A stretch of 35,081 nt of DNA from Labilithrix sp. (lineage in GTDB: Bacteria; Myxococcota_A; Polyangia; Polyangiales; Polyangiaceae): the NCBI GenBank assembly GCA_019637225.1, contig JAHBWC010000086.1:1-35081 (forward strand), given 5' to 3'. Numbering within the stretch: position 1 is the first letter of the stretch; each line of letters opens with the position of its first letter. The position numbers and the translations under genes are program-made. The notes under the pieces were generated by a model, which did not search any database, was not told the DNA's origin, and saw only the letters and a list, made by a program, of their open reading frames with translations. Shown piece by piece: positions 8,401-14,993 of the stretch.

Positions 8401-9546
8401 GAGCGTCGGCTCGAGGCCGGCCAGTTCGACGCCGCCGCGCGCGACTACGCCCGCGCGATCGAGCTCGGCGACCTCGCCACGCGCGACACGCGGGACGTCC
8501 TCCGCTGGTTCGCCGGGCTCGCCAAGGCGGTCCGGTTCGCCGGTGCGCTCCCCGAGGCGATGGAGATCTGCGAGAACGTCATCGCGCGCGTCGACGACGC
8601 CTCGGCGCCGCTGACCGAGGAGGGCGACGAGCGGCGCGTCCAGGTGCGCATCGACGCCGGTCGCATCCTTGGCGCGCTCCACATGCTCGACGCGGCGCGC
8701 GCGCAGCTCTCGTCCGCCGAGGCGATCGCGCTGAAGCGACCCGAGCTCGTGAAGACGGCGCTCGTCGCCTCCGCGGAGCTCGCCGGCCGGCAGGGTGACT
8801 TCAAGCGGTCGCACGCGCTGCTCGAGCGCATGCAGTCGATCGTCACGAGCGCGGCGGACTCCCCCGAGCGCAAGACCGAGGAGCACAAGGTCCTCGTGAG
8901 CCTCGTCCAGGCGAGCGCGGCGATGGGCGATCACGCGGCCGCGATGCGCCACTTCGACCGCGCGTGCGCGATCGTCCCCGACGATCCGGTCGCGATCTGC
9001 GAGCGTCACAAGCTCCGCGCGCTCATCGACTACTTCGCGCGCGACTTCCGCGCGGCGGCGCTCGACTCCGAGAAGGCGATCGACGCCGCCCGCGAGCTCG
9101 GCTTGCAGTACGAGGTCGCGATCAACCTGCACAACCTGGCCGACGTCCTCGTGGTGCTCGAGGACTACCCGCGCGCGTACGGAGCCCTCAAGCAGTCGGT
9201 CGCCCTCTGCGACGAGCTCGGCTACGACCGCCTCGCGAGCCACAACCGCATGTTCCTCGCCTTCCTCGACGCCCTCGCGGGGGACGTCGAGGCCGAGAAG
9301 GTCCTCGTCCAGGGGATCCGCTACGCCGAGTCGAACGACTTCACGTGGGACGTGCTCGGTGGGCGTCAGCTGCTCGCGCGGCTCCACCAGCAGCGCGGCG
9401 ACGAGGACGCGGCGCGGCTCGAGTACCAGAAGCTCCGCGACCTCGCGCGCGCGGCCGGCAACCGGCTCATCGCCGACGACTGCCTCACGGCGCTTCGCGC
9501 GATGGGCGCGCCGGTCTCGCAGCCTCCGCCGGCGCCCAGGACCTGA
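5434..9546 (+). CDS. Ser/Thr protein kinase fused to degenerate cyclase-like, AAA/STAND ATPase and TPR regions
   Basis: A 1370-residue cytoplasmic signalling protein; no transmembrane segment is evident. Residues 1-295 form a Hanks-type kinase: Gly loop LGQGGMAEV (14-22), catalytic Lys40, DFG 174-176 and SPE. The catalytic loop reads HLDVSPQN (154-161), so the Arg of HRD is Leu (non-RD). Asp156 and Asn161 remain, so activity is plausible. About residues 400-545 resemble a class III nucleotide cyclase (ITRYGGRIVS, ITALFG, HVGRIHV) without the metal-binding aspartates. From about 559 (FVGRRDEL) comes an AAA_16/STAND ATPase with Walker A GDHGVGKS (588-595); its Walker B region reads LAWDAAHSMD (D724, A725), losing the second acid. 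The C-terminal ~400 residues are helical TPR-like repeats. This kinase-ATPase-TPR layout is common in myxobacteria; target unknown. It converges on the response regulator, 6 bp away. Confidence 0.9.
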   Translation: MNTTFGRYRLLERLGQGGMAEVFKAKSYGVEGFEKVVVIKRILPELAQSDEFVEMFIHEAKLAVRLSHANIVQVFDLGIAPGSVTGGMPTPDAYYMAMEYVNGLDLATLLARCRRAQVEVPVEMAVYVAAEVAKGLDHAHRRRDEQNQPLNIVHLDVSPQNVLVSLEGEVKVTDFGIAKARGALEPSGMEDTRNHRLQGKFGYMSPEHAAGEAVDARSDLFSLGAVLYEMLAGVNPFTAPTSFETLRRVQACECPPVELLRPDVPPELVALLKSAMSLDMDARFADAGRMYEALLAFLYSRGAPRPRGDGSSGRRFSAHDLADFLAGFRMPDETGPYVVLDAEGAPSQERTPVEVPAARREYPSITKVEVGVPVVDVGRAAELGERREVTALAIELPAPRGVTVPPAPGDGGSLGERAADAITRYGGRIVSRELEHITALFGVAEPDGRDTEVATRCALVVLRSLAGARQPSAGLHVGRIHVTSDGDPTEDERLASLVATARDLARVREGMCAISAAAMRQVRSLFVFDTLAESRPGVSATTTLLVKEVRGSSEAFGRFVGRRDELRIVGEMLASATRRTASVLTVRGDHGVGKSRLLYEVERRLRKGGYNVGWYLATCLPRGTDLPLSGIGCMLQTLCGVAEGDAEARIRQVEPRLRALGLQDDEVFAVLTALGASSWGQGHADRGTSQRPAVSGNAKALLANAFTRMIQRLCEDRPHALAWDAAHSMDADSFALLESVLGRIPSSRFLVVFSARAGFSHPLEALPVHAGIDLTDLKPDEVERLVGLRLDVTRVPNELMRFVRERAGGHPQMIEEVLKALVEARAVTVADGSVVTMKLVGQELSLPKTLRGLVASRIARLEARDRAILQSAAVLGDPINASVLGQMTDEPTVTLEKSLAALKERGLLVQTGPIELRFNSPIVREVVVDALTAEAAREMHAAAGLALEKALGAQGKSPAHPAEHAGRIATHLYAAGERESAGLWFSRSAERRLEAGQFDAAARDYARAIELGDLATRDTRDVLRWFAGLAKAVRFAGALPEAMEICENVIARVDDASAPLTEEGDERRVQVRIDAGRILGALHMLDAARAQLSSAEAIALKRPELVKTALVASAELAGRQGDFKRSHALLERMQSIVTSAADSPERKTEEHKVLVSLVQASAAMGDHAAAMRHFDRACAIVPDDPVAICERHKLRALIDYFARDFRAAALDSEKAIDAARELGLQYEVAINLHNLADVLVVLEDYPRAYGALKQSVALCDELGYDRLASHNRMFLAFLDALAGDVEAEKVLVQGIRYAESNDFTWDVLGGRQLLARLHQQRGDEDAARLEYQKLRDLARAAGNRLIADDCLTALRAMGAPVSQPPPAPRT

Positions 9547-9557
9547 GCCGGCTCAGG
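9542..9557. terminator. 16-bp perfect palindrome spanning both convergent stop codons
   Basis: CCTGAGCCGGCTCAGG reads the same on both strands. It contains the kinase stop (TGA 9544-9546) and the response-regulator stop (minus-strand TGA 9555-9553). As RNA it gives a 6-bp stem with a CCGG loop in either direction. There is no U-tract. It could be a weak bidirectional terminator or a protein-binding site. Confidence 0.4.
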
Positions 9558-10143
9558 CCTGGTGCGTCAACAGATCGATCGCGAGGCTCGAGAGGTTCGC
9601 GTAGTCGGCCTTGTCGAGCAGCTTTCGCACGTGCGTCTTGAAGGTGTTGACCGACATGCCGGTCTCCTCGACGTACTCGTCGCGCGCGCGTCCGCGGAGG
9701 GTCGCCGCGACGATCTCCGTCTCGCGTGGTGACAGTCCCCAGCGATGGCGCGCGCGCTCTGTCGCGGCGTAGATGCGGTCGCCGGTGGTTCGCGTGAGCA
9801 CGTCGGAGAGGAAGGGCGCGAGCTCCTCGGTCCCGCAGGGCTTGCAGACGAAACGAGCGTCGAGCATCGCCGCGCGGTTGACGGCCTCTCGATCGAGGTT
9901 GCCGGAGAGCACCACCGCCGGCGTGTCCGCGTACGAGCGTCGCGCGGTCGCGAGCACGTCGAGCCCAGAGCCGTCGCCGAGCCGGATGTCGATCACGAAC
10001 GCGTCCCACGGCGTCCCGCTCGCGAGCCACTGCTCGGCGTCGTTCGCCGACCCGGCTGCCTGGCACTCTCCGTAACGACCGAGCACGGACGCGAGCGCGC
10101 GCCTGACCAGATCGTTGTCGTCGACGATCAGAAACCACCCCAT
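9553..10143 (-). CDS. Two-component response regulator, receiver + LuxR/FixJ-type HTH
   Basis: A 196-residue response regulator. The receiver domain (1-~120) has the acidic pair D8-D9, phospho-acceptor D52 (FVIDIRL), switch Ser80 and Lys101 (CKP), so phosphorylation should be normal. The C-terminal domain (about 135-190) begins WGLSPRETEIV and continues with GMSVNTFKTHVRKLLDK, a LuxR/NarL/FixJ helix-turn-helix, so DNA binding is expected. No histidine kinase gene adjoins it. Its neighbour is the Ser/Thr kinase protein, converging with a 6-bp gap, so the two are not co-transcribed; a functional link is only suggestive. Start ATG 10143 has TACCTT (minus strand, 10155-10150) 6 nt upstream and no Shine-Dalgarno, consistent with a leaderless mRNA. 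Confidence 0.92.
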   Translation of the reverse strand: MGWFLIVDDNDLVRRALASVLGRYGECQAAGSANDAEQWLASGTPWDAFVIDIRLGDGSGLDVLATARRSYADTPAVVLSGNLDREAVNRAAMLDARFVCKPCGTEELAPFLSDVLTRTTGDRIYAATERARHRWGLSPRETEIVAATLRGRARDEYVEETGMSVNTFKTHVRKLLDKADYANLSSLAIDLLTHQA

Positions 10144-10149
10144 TCGATC

Positions 10150-10155
10150 AAGGTA
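10150..10155 (-). promoter_or_regulatory. -10-like hexamer TACCTT before the response regulator
   Basis: On the minus strand GATACCTT ends 6 nt before the ATG at 10143. No ribosome-binding site is visible between them. It lies in the 179-bp divergent interval shared with the SNF2 helicase. Confidence 0.4.
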
Positions 10156-10310
10156 TCACTGCGACGGCGAGTCGCGTGCGATCCGTCTCCCTCGCGGCCC
10201 GTTTTCAGGCCGCACTTTCGGGGCGCGCGGTGGCGTCGCGCGAGCGCTGCAGAGCTCCGCGAAGTTTCCGAACGATTTCGAGCATGCGCCCAGGCGGCGA
10301 GGGGCCGTGC

Positions 10311-10316
10311 TAGGAA
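10311..10316 (+). promoter_or_regulatory. -10-like hexamer TAGGAA before the SNF2 helicase
   Basis: GTGCTAGGAA ends 6 nt before ATG 10323. It shares the GTGCTAG core with the kinase and trmH upstream regions. No Shine-Dalgarno sequence separates it from the start. Confidence 0.35.
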
Positions 10317-10322
10317 GCGCCC

Positions 10323-13268
10323 ATGCTCGACGCCGTGCGCAAGGCCTGCCTGCCGGCCGTCTGGTCGCAAGGGGTGAAGCTCGCGCGCGAAGGGGCCGTC
10401 TCGCGCACGAGCGCGGGCGAGAGCGAGATGACCTTCCGCGTCCGCGCGCCGAGCCACCCGGTCGCCCCCACGGTGACGCTGTATCTCGGCGACGACGAGT
10501 GGTCGTGCGATTGCGGGGGAAAGGTCGATCCGTGCGCGCACGTCGCAGCCTCTGCCATCGCGATGGCGCAGCCGGTCGAGAGCGGCGCGCCGTCGGACGG
10601 CTCGAGCGCCGCGAGCGCACCGGCTCCCGCGCACGTCGGTTACCGCCTCGGGGCGCGCGACGGCCGCGTCACGCTGGCCCGCGTGATCGTCCGCGGCGAG
10701 GGGCGCGAGGAACCCTTCAAGGGATCGGTCGTGTCCGACGTCGTGCGCGTCAAGATGCCCGAGCTCGCGCCGACCCACGACGACGTCCGCATCGATCGCG
10801 TCGTGTCGTCGACCTCGCGTGACGTGCTCCCGCTCGATCGCATGAGCGATCTGCTCGACGCGCTCTCGGGATGCACCGACGTCACGCTCGACGGCGCTCG
10901 GATCCGCACGTCGGCCGAGCGCGTGAAGCCGCGCGCGGTACTCGAGGACGCTCCGAACGGCGCCATCGTGCTCCGCGTCGAGGCCGATCCGGCGGTGACG
11001 GCGGTCGTCGGGCTCGGCGTCGCGATGGTCGGCGGCGTCCTCCGGCCCCTCGGAGAGACCGCGACGACCGGCGAGCGCCTCGAGCGCCTGCCGCTCGTCC
11101 GGACGTTCGCGCGCAACGAGGAGACCGAGCTCGTCACCCGCGTCCTGCCCGAGCTCGAGAAGAAGATCGAGGTCACCGTCCGCGCGAAACGCCTGGCGAA
11201 GAAGTCGGTGCACGCGCGGCCGCGCCTGCAGATGGACCTCTCGCACCAGGGCCACACGCTCAGCGTCCTGCCGCTCCTCGTCTACGGCGATCCGCCGATC
11301 GCGCGCGTCGACGGCGAAGAGGTCATCGCGCTGGGCGGCGGCGTGCCCGTGCGCAAGCTCGATCAGGAGCACGCGCTCCGCCAGCGGCTGCGCTCCGAGC
11401 TCGATCTCGTCGTCGGCCGGCGCGTGCACTTCGACGGCGCGGAGGCGACGCGCTTCGCGGCCCGTCTCCGCGCGTTCCAGGACCTCGTCGGCGAGCACGA
11501 GCACGCCGCGGTCTTCGAGGGTCTCCCGCTCGCGCCGCGGATCGTCGTCGACGACGAAGGACGCTTCGACGTCGTCTTCGAGCACGAGGACGCCGGCGGG
11601 GCGGCGACGGCGGGCGAGAAGAAGGCCGCCGAGCCGTCGCTCGTGCTCCGCGCGTGGCGCGACGGCCTCGACATCGTTCCGCTCGACGGCGGCGGGTGGG
11701 CGCCGCTCCCGGCGGGCTGGCTCGCGAAGCACGGCTCGCGCGTCGCCGATCTCCTCGCCGCGCGCGATCCCGACACGAAGAAGCTCCCGCGCGCGTCGCT
11801 CGTCGACCTGGCCGCGCTCTCGGACGCGCTCGACGTCCCGCGCCCCGTCGTCGTCGACAAGCTCGCGCCGCTCATCGACGGCTTCGAGGGGATCCCGCGC
11901 GCGCCGCTGCCGGCCGACCTCCGCGCCACGCTGCGCGATTACCAGACGCGCGGCGTCGACTGGCTGGCGTTCCTCCGCGGCGCCGGGCTCGGCGGCGTCC
12001 TCGCCGACGACATGGGCCTCGGCAAGACGCTGCAGACGATCTGCGCGCTGCCCGAAGCGCCCGCGCGCACCCTCGTCGTGTGTCCGAAGAGCGTCGTCTA
12101 CAACTGGCAGGAAGAGATCGCGCGCTTCCGCCCCGGTCTCACGGTCGCCGTCTACCACGGGCCGAAGCGCGCGCTCGACCCGAGCGCCGCTGTCACGCTG
12201 ACGACCTACGCCGTCCTCCGCCTCGACGCGGAAAAGCTCGCCGCCGAGGCGTGGGACACGCTGGTCCTCGACGAGGCGCAGGCGATCAAGAACGAGTCGA
12301 GCCAGACCGCGCGGGCTGCCTTCGAGCTTCGCGCCCCGTTCCGCCTCGCGCTGAGCGGCACGCCCGTCGAGAACCGCCTCGAGGAGCTCTGGAGCGTGAT
12401 GCACTTCGCGAACCCGGGGCTCCTCGGCGGGCGTACGAGCTTCTCGGACCGCTACGCGGCGCCGATCGCGACGGGCGACCGCGCCGCGGCCGAGCGCCTC
12501 CGCGCGAAGATCCGTCCGGTCGTCCTCCGCCGGATGAAGCGCGACGTCTTGCCCGAGCTGCCGCCGCGCACCGACTCGGTCCTCCACGTCGAGCTCGAGG
12601 AGACCGAGCGCGTCGTCTACGACGCCGTGCGCGCCGCCGCGCGGAAGGAGGTCGCGAGCAAGCTCGCGGAGGGCGCGGGCGTCCTCGCCGCGCTCGAGGC
12701 GCTGCTCCGGCTCCGGCAGGCGGCGTGTCACCCGTCGCTCGTGCCGGGACAGAAGGCGGACGGCTCGTCGAAGGTCGAGCGCCTCCTCGGCGCGCTCGAG
12801 GAGGCCGCCGCCGACGGCCACAAGGCGCTCGTCTTCTCGCAGTGGACGAGCCTGCTCGATCTCATCGAGCCTCACCTCGAGGCGGCCGGCGTGCGTTTCA
12901 CGCGGCTCGACGGCTCGACGAAGGACCGCGGCGCCGTGGTGAATGCCTTCCAGGATCCGGGCGGCCCGCCGGTCCTCCTCGCGTCGCTCAAGGCGGGCGG
13001 CACGGGCCTGAACCTCACCGCCGCCGACCACGTCTTCTTGCTCGATCCGTGGTGGAACCCTGCCGCGGAGGACCAGGCGGCGGATCGCGCGCACCGCATC
13101 GGCCAGGATCGGCCGGTGATCGTCTACCGCATGGTCGCGCGCGACACGGTCGAGGAGCGGATCCTCGCGCTGCAGGAGAAGAAGCGCGCGCTCGCGGACG
13201 TCGCCCTCGGCGACGCGAGCGGAGCGGCGGCGATCACGAAGGACGAGCTGCTCGCGCTGCTCGATTGA
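10323..13268 (+). CDS. SNF2/SWI2-family DNA-dependent ATPase with N-terminal SWIM zinc finger
   Basis: A 981-residue helicase-like translocase of the bacterial SNF2 group. The SWIM finger CxC...CxH is at C62, C64, C71 and H73. The ATPase core is complete: DMGLGKT (563-569, motif I), DEAQ (650-653, motif II), LSGTPVEN (motif III), LVFSQWTSLLD and FTRLDGST (motif IV region), LKAGGTGLNLTAADHV (motif V) and DRAHRIGQ (motif VI). Bacterial SNF2 proteins act on protein-DNA complexes, for example RNA polymerase recycling by RapA, but this SWIM-SNF2 subtype has no firm role. The gene stands alone, divergent from the response regulator. Start ATG 10323 is the first Met and is preceded by a -10-like element rather than a Shine-Dalgarno. 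Confidence 0.93.
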   Translation: MLDAVRKACLPAVWSQGVKLAREGAVSRTSAGESEMTFRVRAPSHPVAPTVTLYLGDDEWSCDCGGKVDPCAHVAASAIAMAQPVESGAPSDGSSAASAPAPAHVGYRLGARDGRVTLARVIVRGEGREEPFKGSVVSDVVRVKMPELAPTHDDVRIDRVVSSTSRDVLPLDRMSDLLDALSGCTDVTLDGARIRTSAERVKPRAVLEDAPNGAIVLRVEADPAVTAVVGLGVAMVGGVLRPLGETATTGERLERLPLVRTFARNEETELVTRVLPELEKKIEVTVRAKRLAKKSVHARPRLQMDLSHQGHTLSVLPLLVYGDPPIARVDGEEVIALGGGVPVRKLDQEHALRQRLRSELDLVVGRRVHFDGAEATRFAARLRAFQDLVGEHEHAAVFEGLPLAPRIVVDDEGRFDVVFEHEDAGGAATAGEKKAAEPSLVLRAWRDGLDIVPLDGGGWAPLPAGWLAKHGSRVADLLAARDPDTKKLPRASLVDLAALSDALDVPRPVVVDKLAPLIDGFEGIPRAPLPADLRATLRDYQTRGVDWLAFLRGAGLGGVLADDMGLGKTLQTICALPEAPARTLVVCPKSVVYNWQEEIARFRPGLTVAVYHGPKRALDPSAAVTLTTYAVLRLDAEKLAAEAWDTLVLDEAQAIKNESSQTARAAFELRAPFRLALSGTPVENRLEELWSVMHFANPGLLGGRTSFSDRYAAPIATGDRAAAERLRAKIRPVVLRRMKRDVLPELPPRTDSVLHVELEETERVVYDAVRAAARKEVASKLAEGAGVLAALEALLRLRQAACHPSLVPGQKADGSSKVERLLGALEEAAADGHKALVFSQWTSLLDLIEPHLEAAGVRFTRLDGSTKDRGAVVNAFQDPGGPPVLLASLKAGGTGLNLTAADHVFLLDPWWNPAAEDQAADRAHRIGQDRPVIVYRMVARDTVEERILALQEKKRALADVALGDASGAAAITKDELLALLD

Positions 13269-13308
13269 GGCGCCCGGCGAGCGCCTCCGCGCGGCTCGCT
13301 CGAGGGCC

Positions 13309-13322
13309 CGGCAGGCCTGCCG
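13309..13322. terminator. 14-bp palindrome downstream of the helicase
   Basis: CGGCAGGCCTGCCG is a perfect palindrome 41 nt after the helicase stop, within the 208-bp gap before the next gene. There is no T-tract. It may be a weak terminator; otherwise the gap holds only GC-rich sequence and the promoter-like element at its right end. Confidence 0.3.
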
Positions 13323-13465
13323 CGCTGCGCGACCGAGGAGCCCGCAGGCCCTTCGCGCGGCCGCCGATGTGAACGCGACGCAGGACGCCCCGTCGCGTCG
13401 TGCAACGCGTGTGCGGGAGTCCCACTCGTTTCGTGGCCCGCGGCAGCCTCCGGGCCGCTGGCGCG

Positions 13466-13471
13466 TATACT
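13466..13471 (+). promoter_or_regulatory. -10-like hexamer TATACT, 5 nt before a GTG start
   Basis: TATACT is close to the sigma-70 -10 consensus and ends only 5 nt before GTG 13477. Transcription from it would start at about the GTG itself, which implies a leaderless mRNA. No convincing -35 box is seen. Confidence 0.45.
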
Positions 13472-13476
13472 GAGTT

Positions 13477-14862
13477 GTGGCTCGCGCGCAGGCCCTCACG
13501 ATCGCCCTGATCGCTTCGGCGCTGACGATCGGAGGCTGTGAGCGGCCGTACCTCGCGAAGGACGGCACCGTCTACTTCCCCGAGACGGGAGCGCGCGGCG
13601 CCTCCGTCATGACGGCGAACGGCCTCGAGTTCCACGATCGCGAAGACGTCCCAGGGCGCGTCGTCACGCGCGATCCGAACGAGCCCTGGCGCGCGCCGAT
13701 CGGGTTCATCCTCCCGCGCGACGGCCGCTTCACCGAGACGAGCCGCCCGCACGTGCTCGCGACCACCGGGCTCGCGATCGTCCTCCGACCGAGCGACACG
13801 CGCGTGCCGTCGTGGGGCGGCGAGGTGCTGATCCGCGTGGACGTCATCGCGCCCGCCGCCGAGGGCTCGGCCCGCTGGGGCGAGAACGTCGCGCTCGTGC
13901 TCGACGGTGAAGGTCCCGACACCGCCGCGCTCGTCGGCGTCGCGCTCGATCAGCTCGCCGGACGCGATCGCGTCTCGATCATCGACGTTCGCGGCGCTCG
14001 CGTCGTCGTGCCTTCGATGCCGGCGTCGCATCGCTCGATGGTCACCGCCGCGATGCGCTCTCACCTCCGGTCGCGGGCGGGTGTGGCTCCGCGCGACGTG
14101 TCGGCCGCGCTCGCAGCGGCCAGCAAGGCCGTCGCGTCGGGGAAGGTCACCCAGCGCGTGCTCCTCCTCACCGATCACGCGCTCGGGCCGGACGAGATCG
14201 CCGAGGTCTCGCGCCTCGCGCAGCGAGGGATCCAGGTCGCGACGGTGTCGACGACCGGGCAGGGCGACGACGACCGCGCCGAGCGCGCGGACGCCGTGCG
14301 CGCGGCGATCCCCGCCGCGGGCATGACGACGTTCCGGAGCGTCCGCCTCACGTTCCAGGGGACGCCCGCGCCGTCGCACGTCCTCGAGGCGTCCGGCGGC
14401 GAGGCTCGCTGGCGGCTCGACGCGGGCGATCTCGTCCTCGGCAACGTGCGCGCCGGCGAGGCGCGGACGGAGATGCTGCGCGTCAGCGTCCCGGCGTGGG
14501 TGCCCGAGGAAGAGTTCAAGTTCACCGTGACCGCGCACGTCGACGATCTCGCGTGGGGCGGCCCGCGCGAGTTCACGGCCGAGGTGCCTTGCGTCTACGA
14601 CGACGACATCGAGCGCATCGCCAAGTCGCGCCACGGCGACGTCATCGCGTACGCGTCGGCGATGGCGACTCTCCGGCGGCTCGATCGCGCCTTCGTCGGC
14701 GAGGAGATCGCGCGCTCGGGCGGCCTCCGGAAGGTGGCCGAGCTCCACGCGAAGTCGATGCAGCTCCTCGCGCGCGACACCCACGACTTCGCCACGCAGG
14801 AGCAAGCCGACATGCTCGTCGCGCTGCTCTCGGCCACCGCGTCGCCCAGGCCGAAGCGCTGA
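13477..14862 (+). CDS. Lipoprotein with degenerate von Willebrand factor A-like domain
   Basis: Function unknown. The N-terminus is a lipoprotein signal (ALTIALIASALTIGGC, lipidation Cys about residue 21). Residues about 125-290 look like a VWA fold: a hydrophobic strand NVALVLDGEG, helix, RVSIIDV, then VLLLTDHALGP and GIQVATVSTTG. The canonical MIDAS DxSxS is replaced by DGEGP, so normal metal-dependent adhesion is doubtful, although the later Asp in LLTDH is kept. About 300-400 is a beta domain (VSVPAWVPEEEFKFTVTAHV), and the C-terminus is helical. Similar VWA proteins are abundant in myxobacteria, usually without assigned roles. It converges on the PPP phosphatase gene; the region between them carries duplicated copies of both gene ends. 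Confidence 0.75.
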   Translation: MARAQALTIALIASALTIGGCERPYLAKDGTVYFPETGARGASVMTANGLEFHDREDVPGRVVTRDPNEPWRAPIGFILPRDGRFTETSRPHVLATTGLAIVLRPSDTRVPSWGGEVLIRVDVIAPAAEGSARWGENVALVLDGEGPDTAALVGVALDQLAGRDRVSIIDVRGARVVVPSMPASHRSMVTAAMRSHLRSRAGVAPRDVSAALAAASKAVASGKVTQRVLLLTDHALGPDEIAEVSRLAQRGIQVATVSTTGQGDDDRAERADAVRAAIPAAGMTTFRSVRLTFQGTPAPSHVLEASGGEARWRLDAGDLVLGNVRAGEARTEMLRVSVPAWVPEEEFKFTVTAHVDDLAWGGPREFTAEVPCVYDDDIERIAKSRHGDVIAYASAMATLRRLDRAFVGEEIARSGGLRKVAELHAKSMQLLARDTHDFATQEQADMLVALLSATASPRPKR

Positions 14863-14993
14863 GCGCGCCGCCTCGGCCTTCGAGCTCGCGCGTCGCTCGG
14901 GGCGAAGCGCTGAGCGCGCCGCGTGGTCGCCGCGTCAGCCGTCCAGCTCGCGCGCCGCGCGCCGTGTGGTCGCCGCGTCAGCCGTCCAGCTCG
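14852..14993. repeat. Short direct repeats copying the 3' ends of two convergent genes
   Basis: Copy A is 20 bp at 14852-14871 (spanning the VWA stop codon) and recurs exactly at 14903-14922. A second unit is present at 14914-14950 and, with one mismatch of 37 bp, at 14957-14993, period 43. The second copy of that unit contains the stop codon and last codons of the minus-strand phosphatase gene. The 115-bp intergenic region therefore consists largely of partial copies of both coding ends, as expected from slippage or tandem duplication. Confidence 0.85.

Noticed and set aside
5305..9387. 1360-codon open frame on the minus strand opposite the kinase gene
   Set aside because: It is the codon-bias shadow of a GC-rich gene; its translation is Arg/Glu/Leu/Asp-rich with no motif, while the plus strand has a complete kinase-ATPase-TPR protein.
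9553..10143. Classical two-component pair with the adjacent kinase
   Set aside because: The neighbour is a Ser/Thr kinase, not a histidine kinase, and the genes converge; no direct phosphotransfer is implied.
10128..13568. 1146-codon minus-strand frame opposite the SNF2 helicase
   Set aside because: Same codon-bias effect; Arg/Glu/Asp/Leu-rich translation, no domain, and it overlaps the start of the response regulator.
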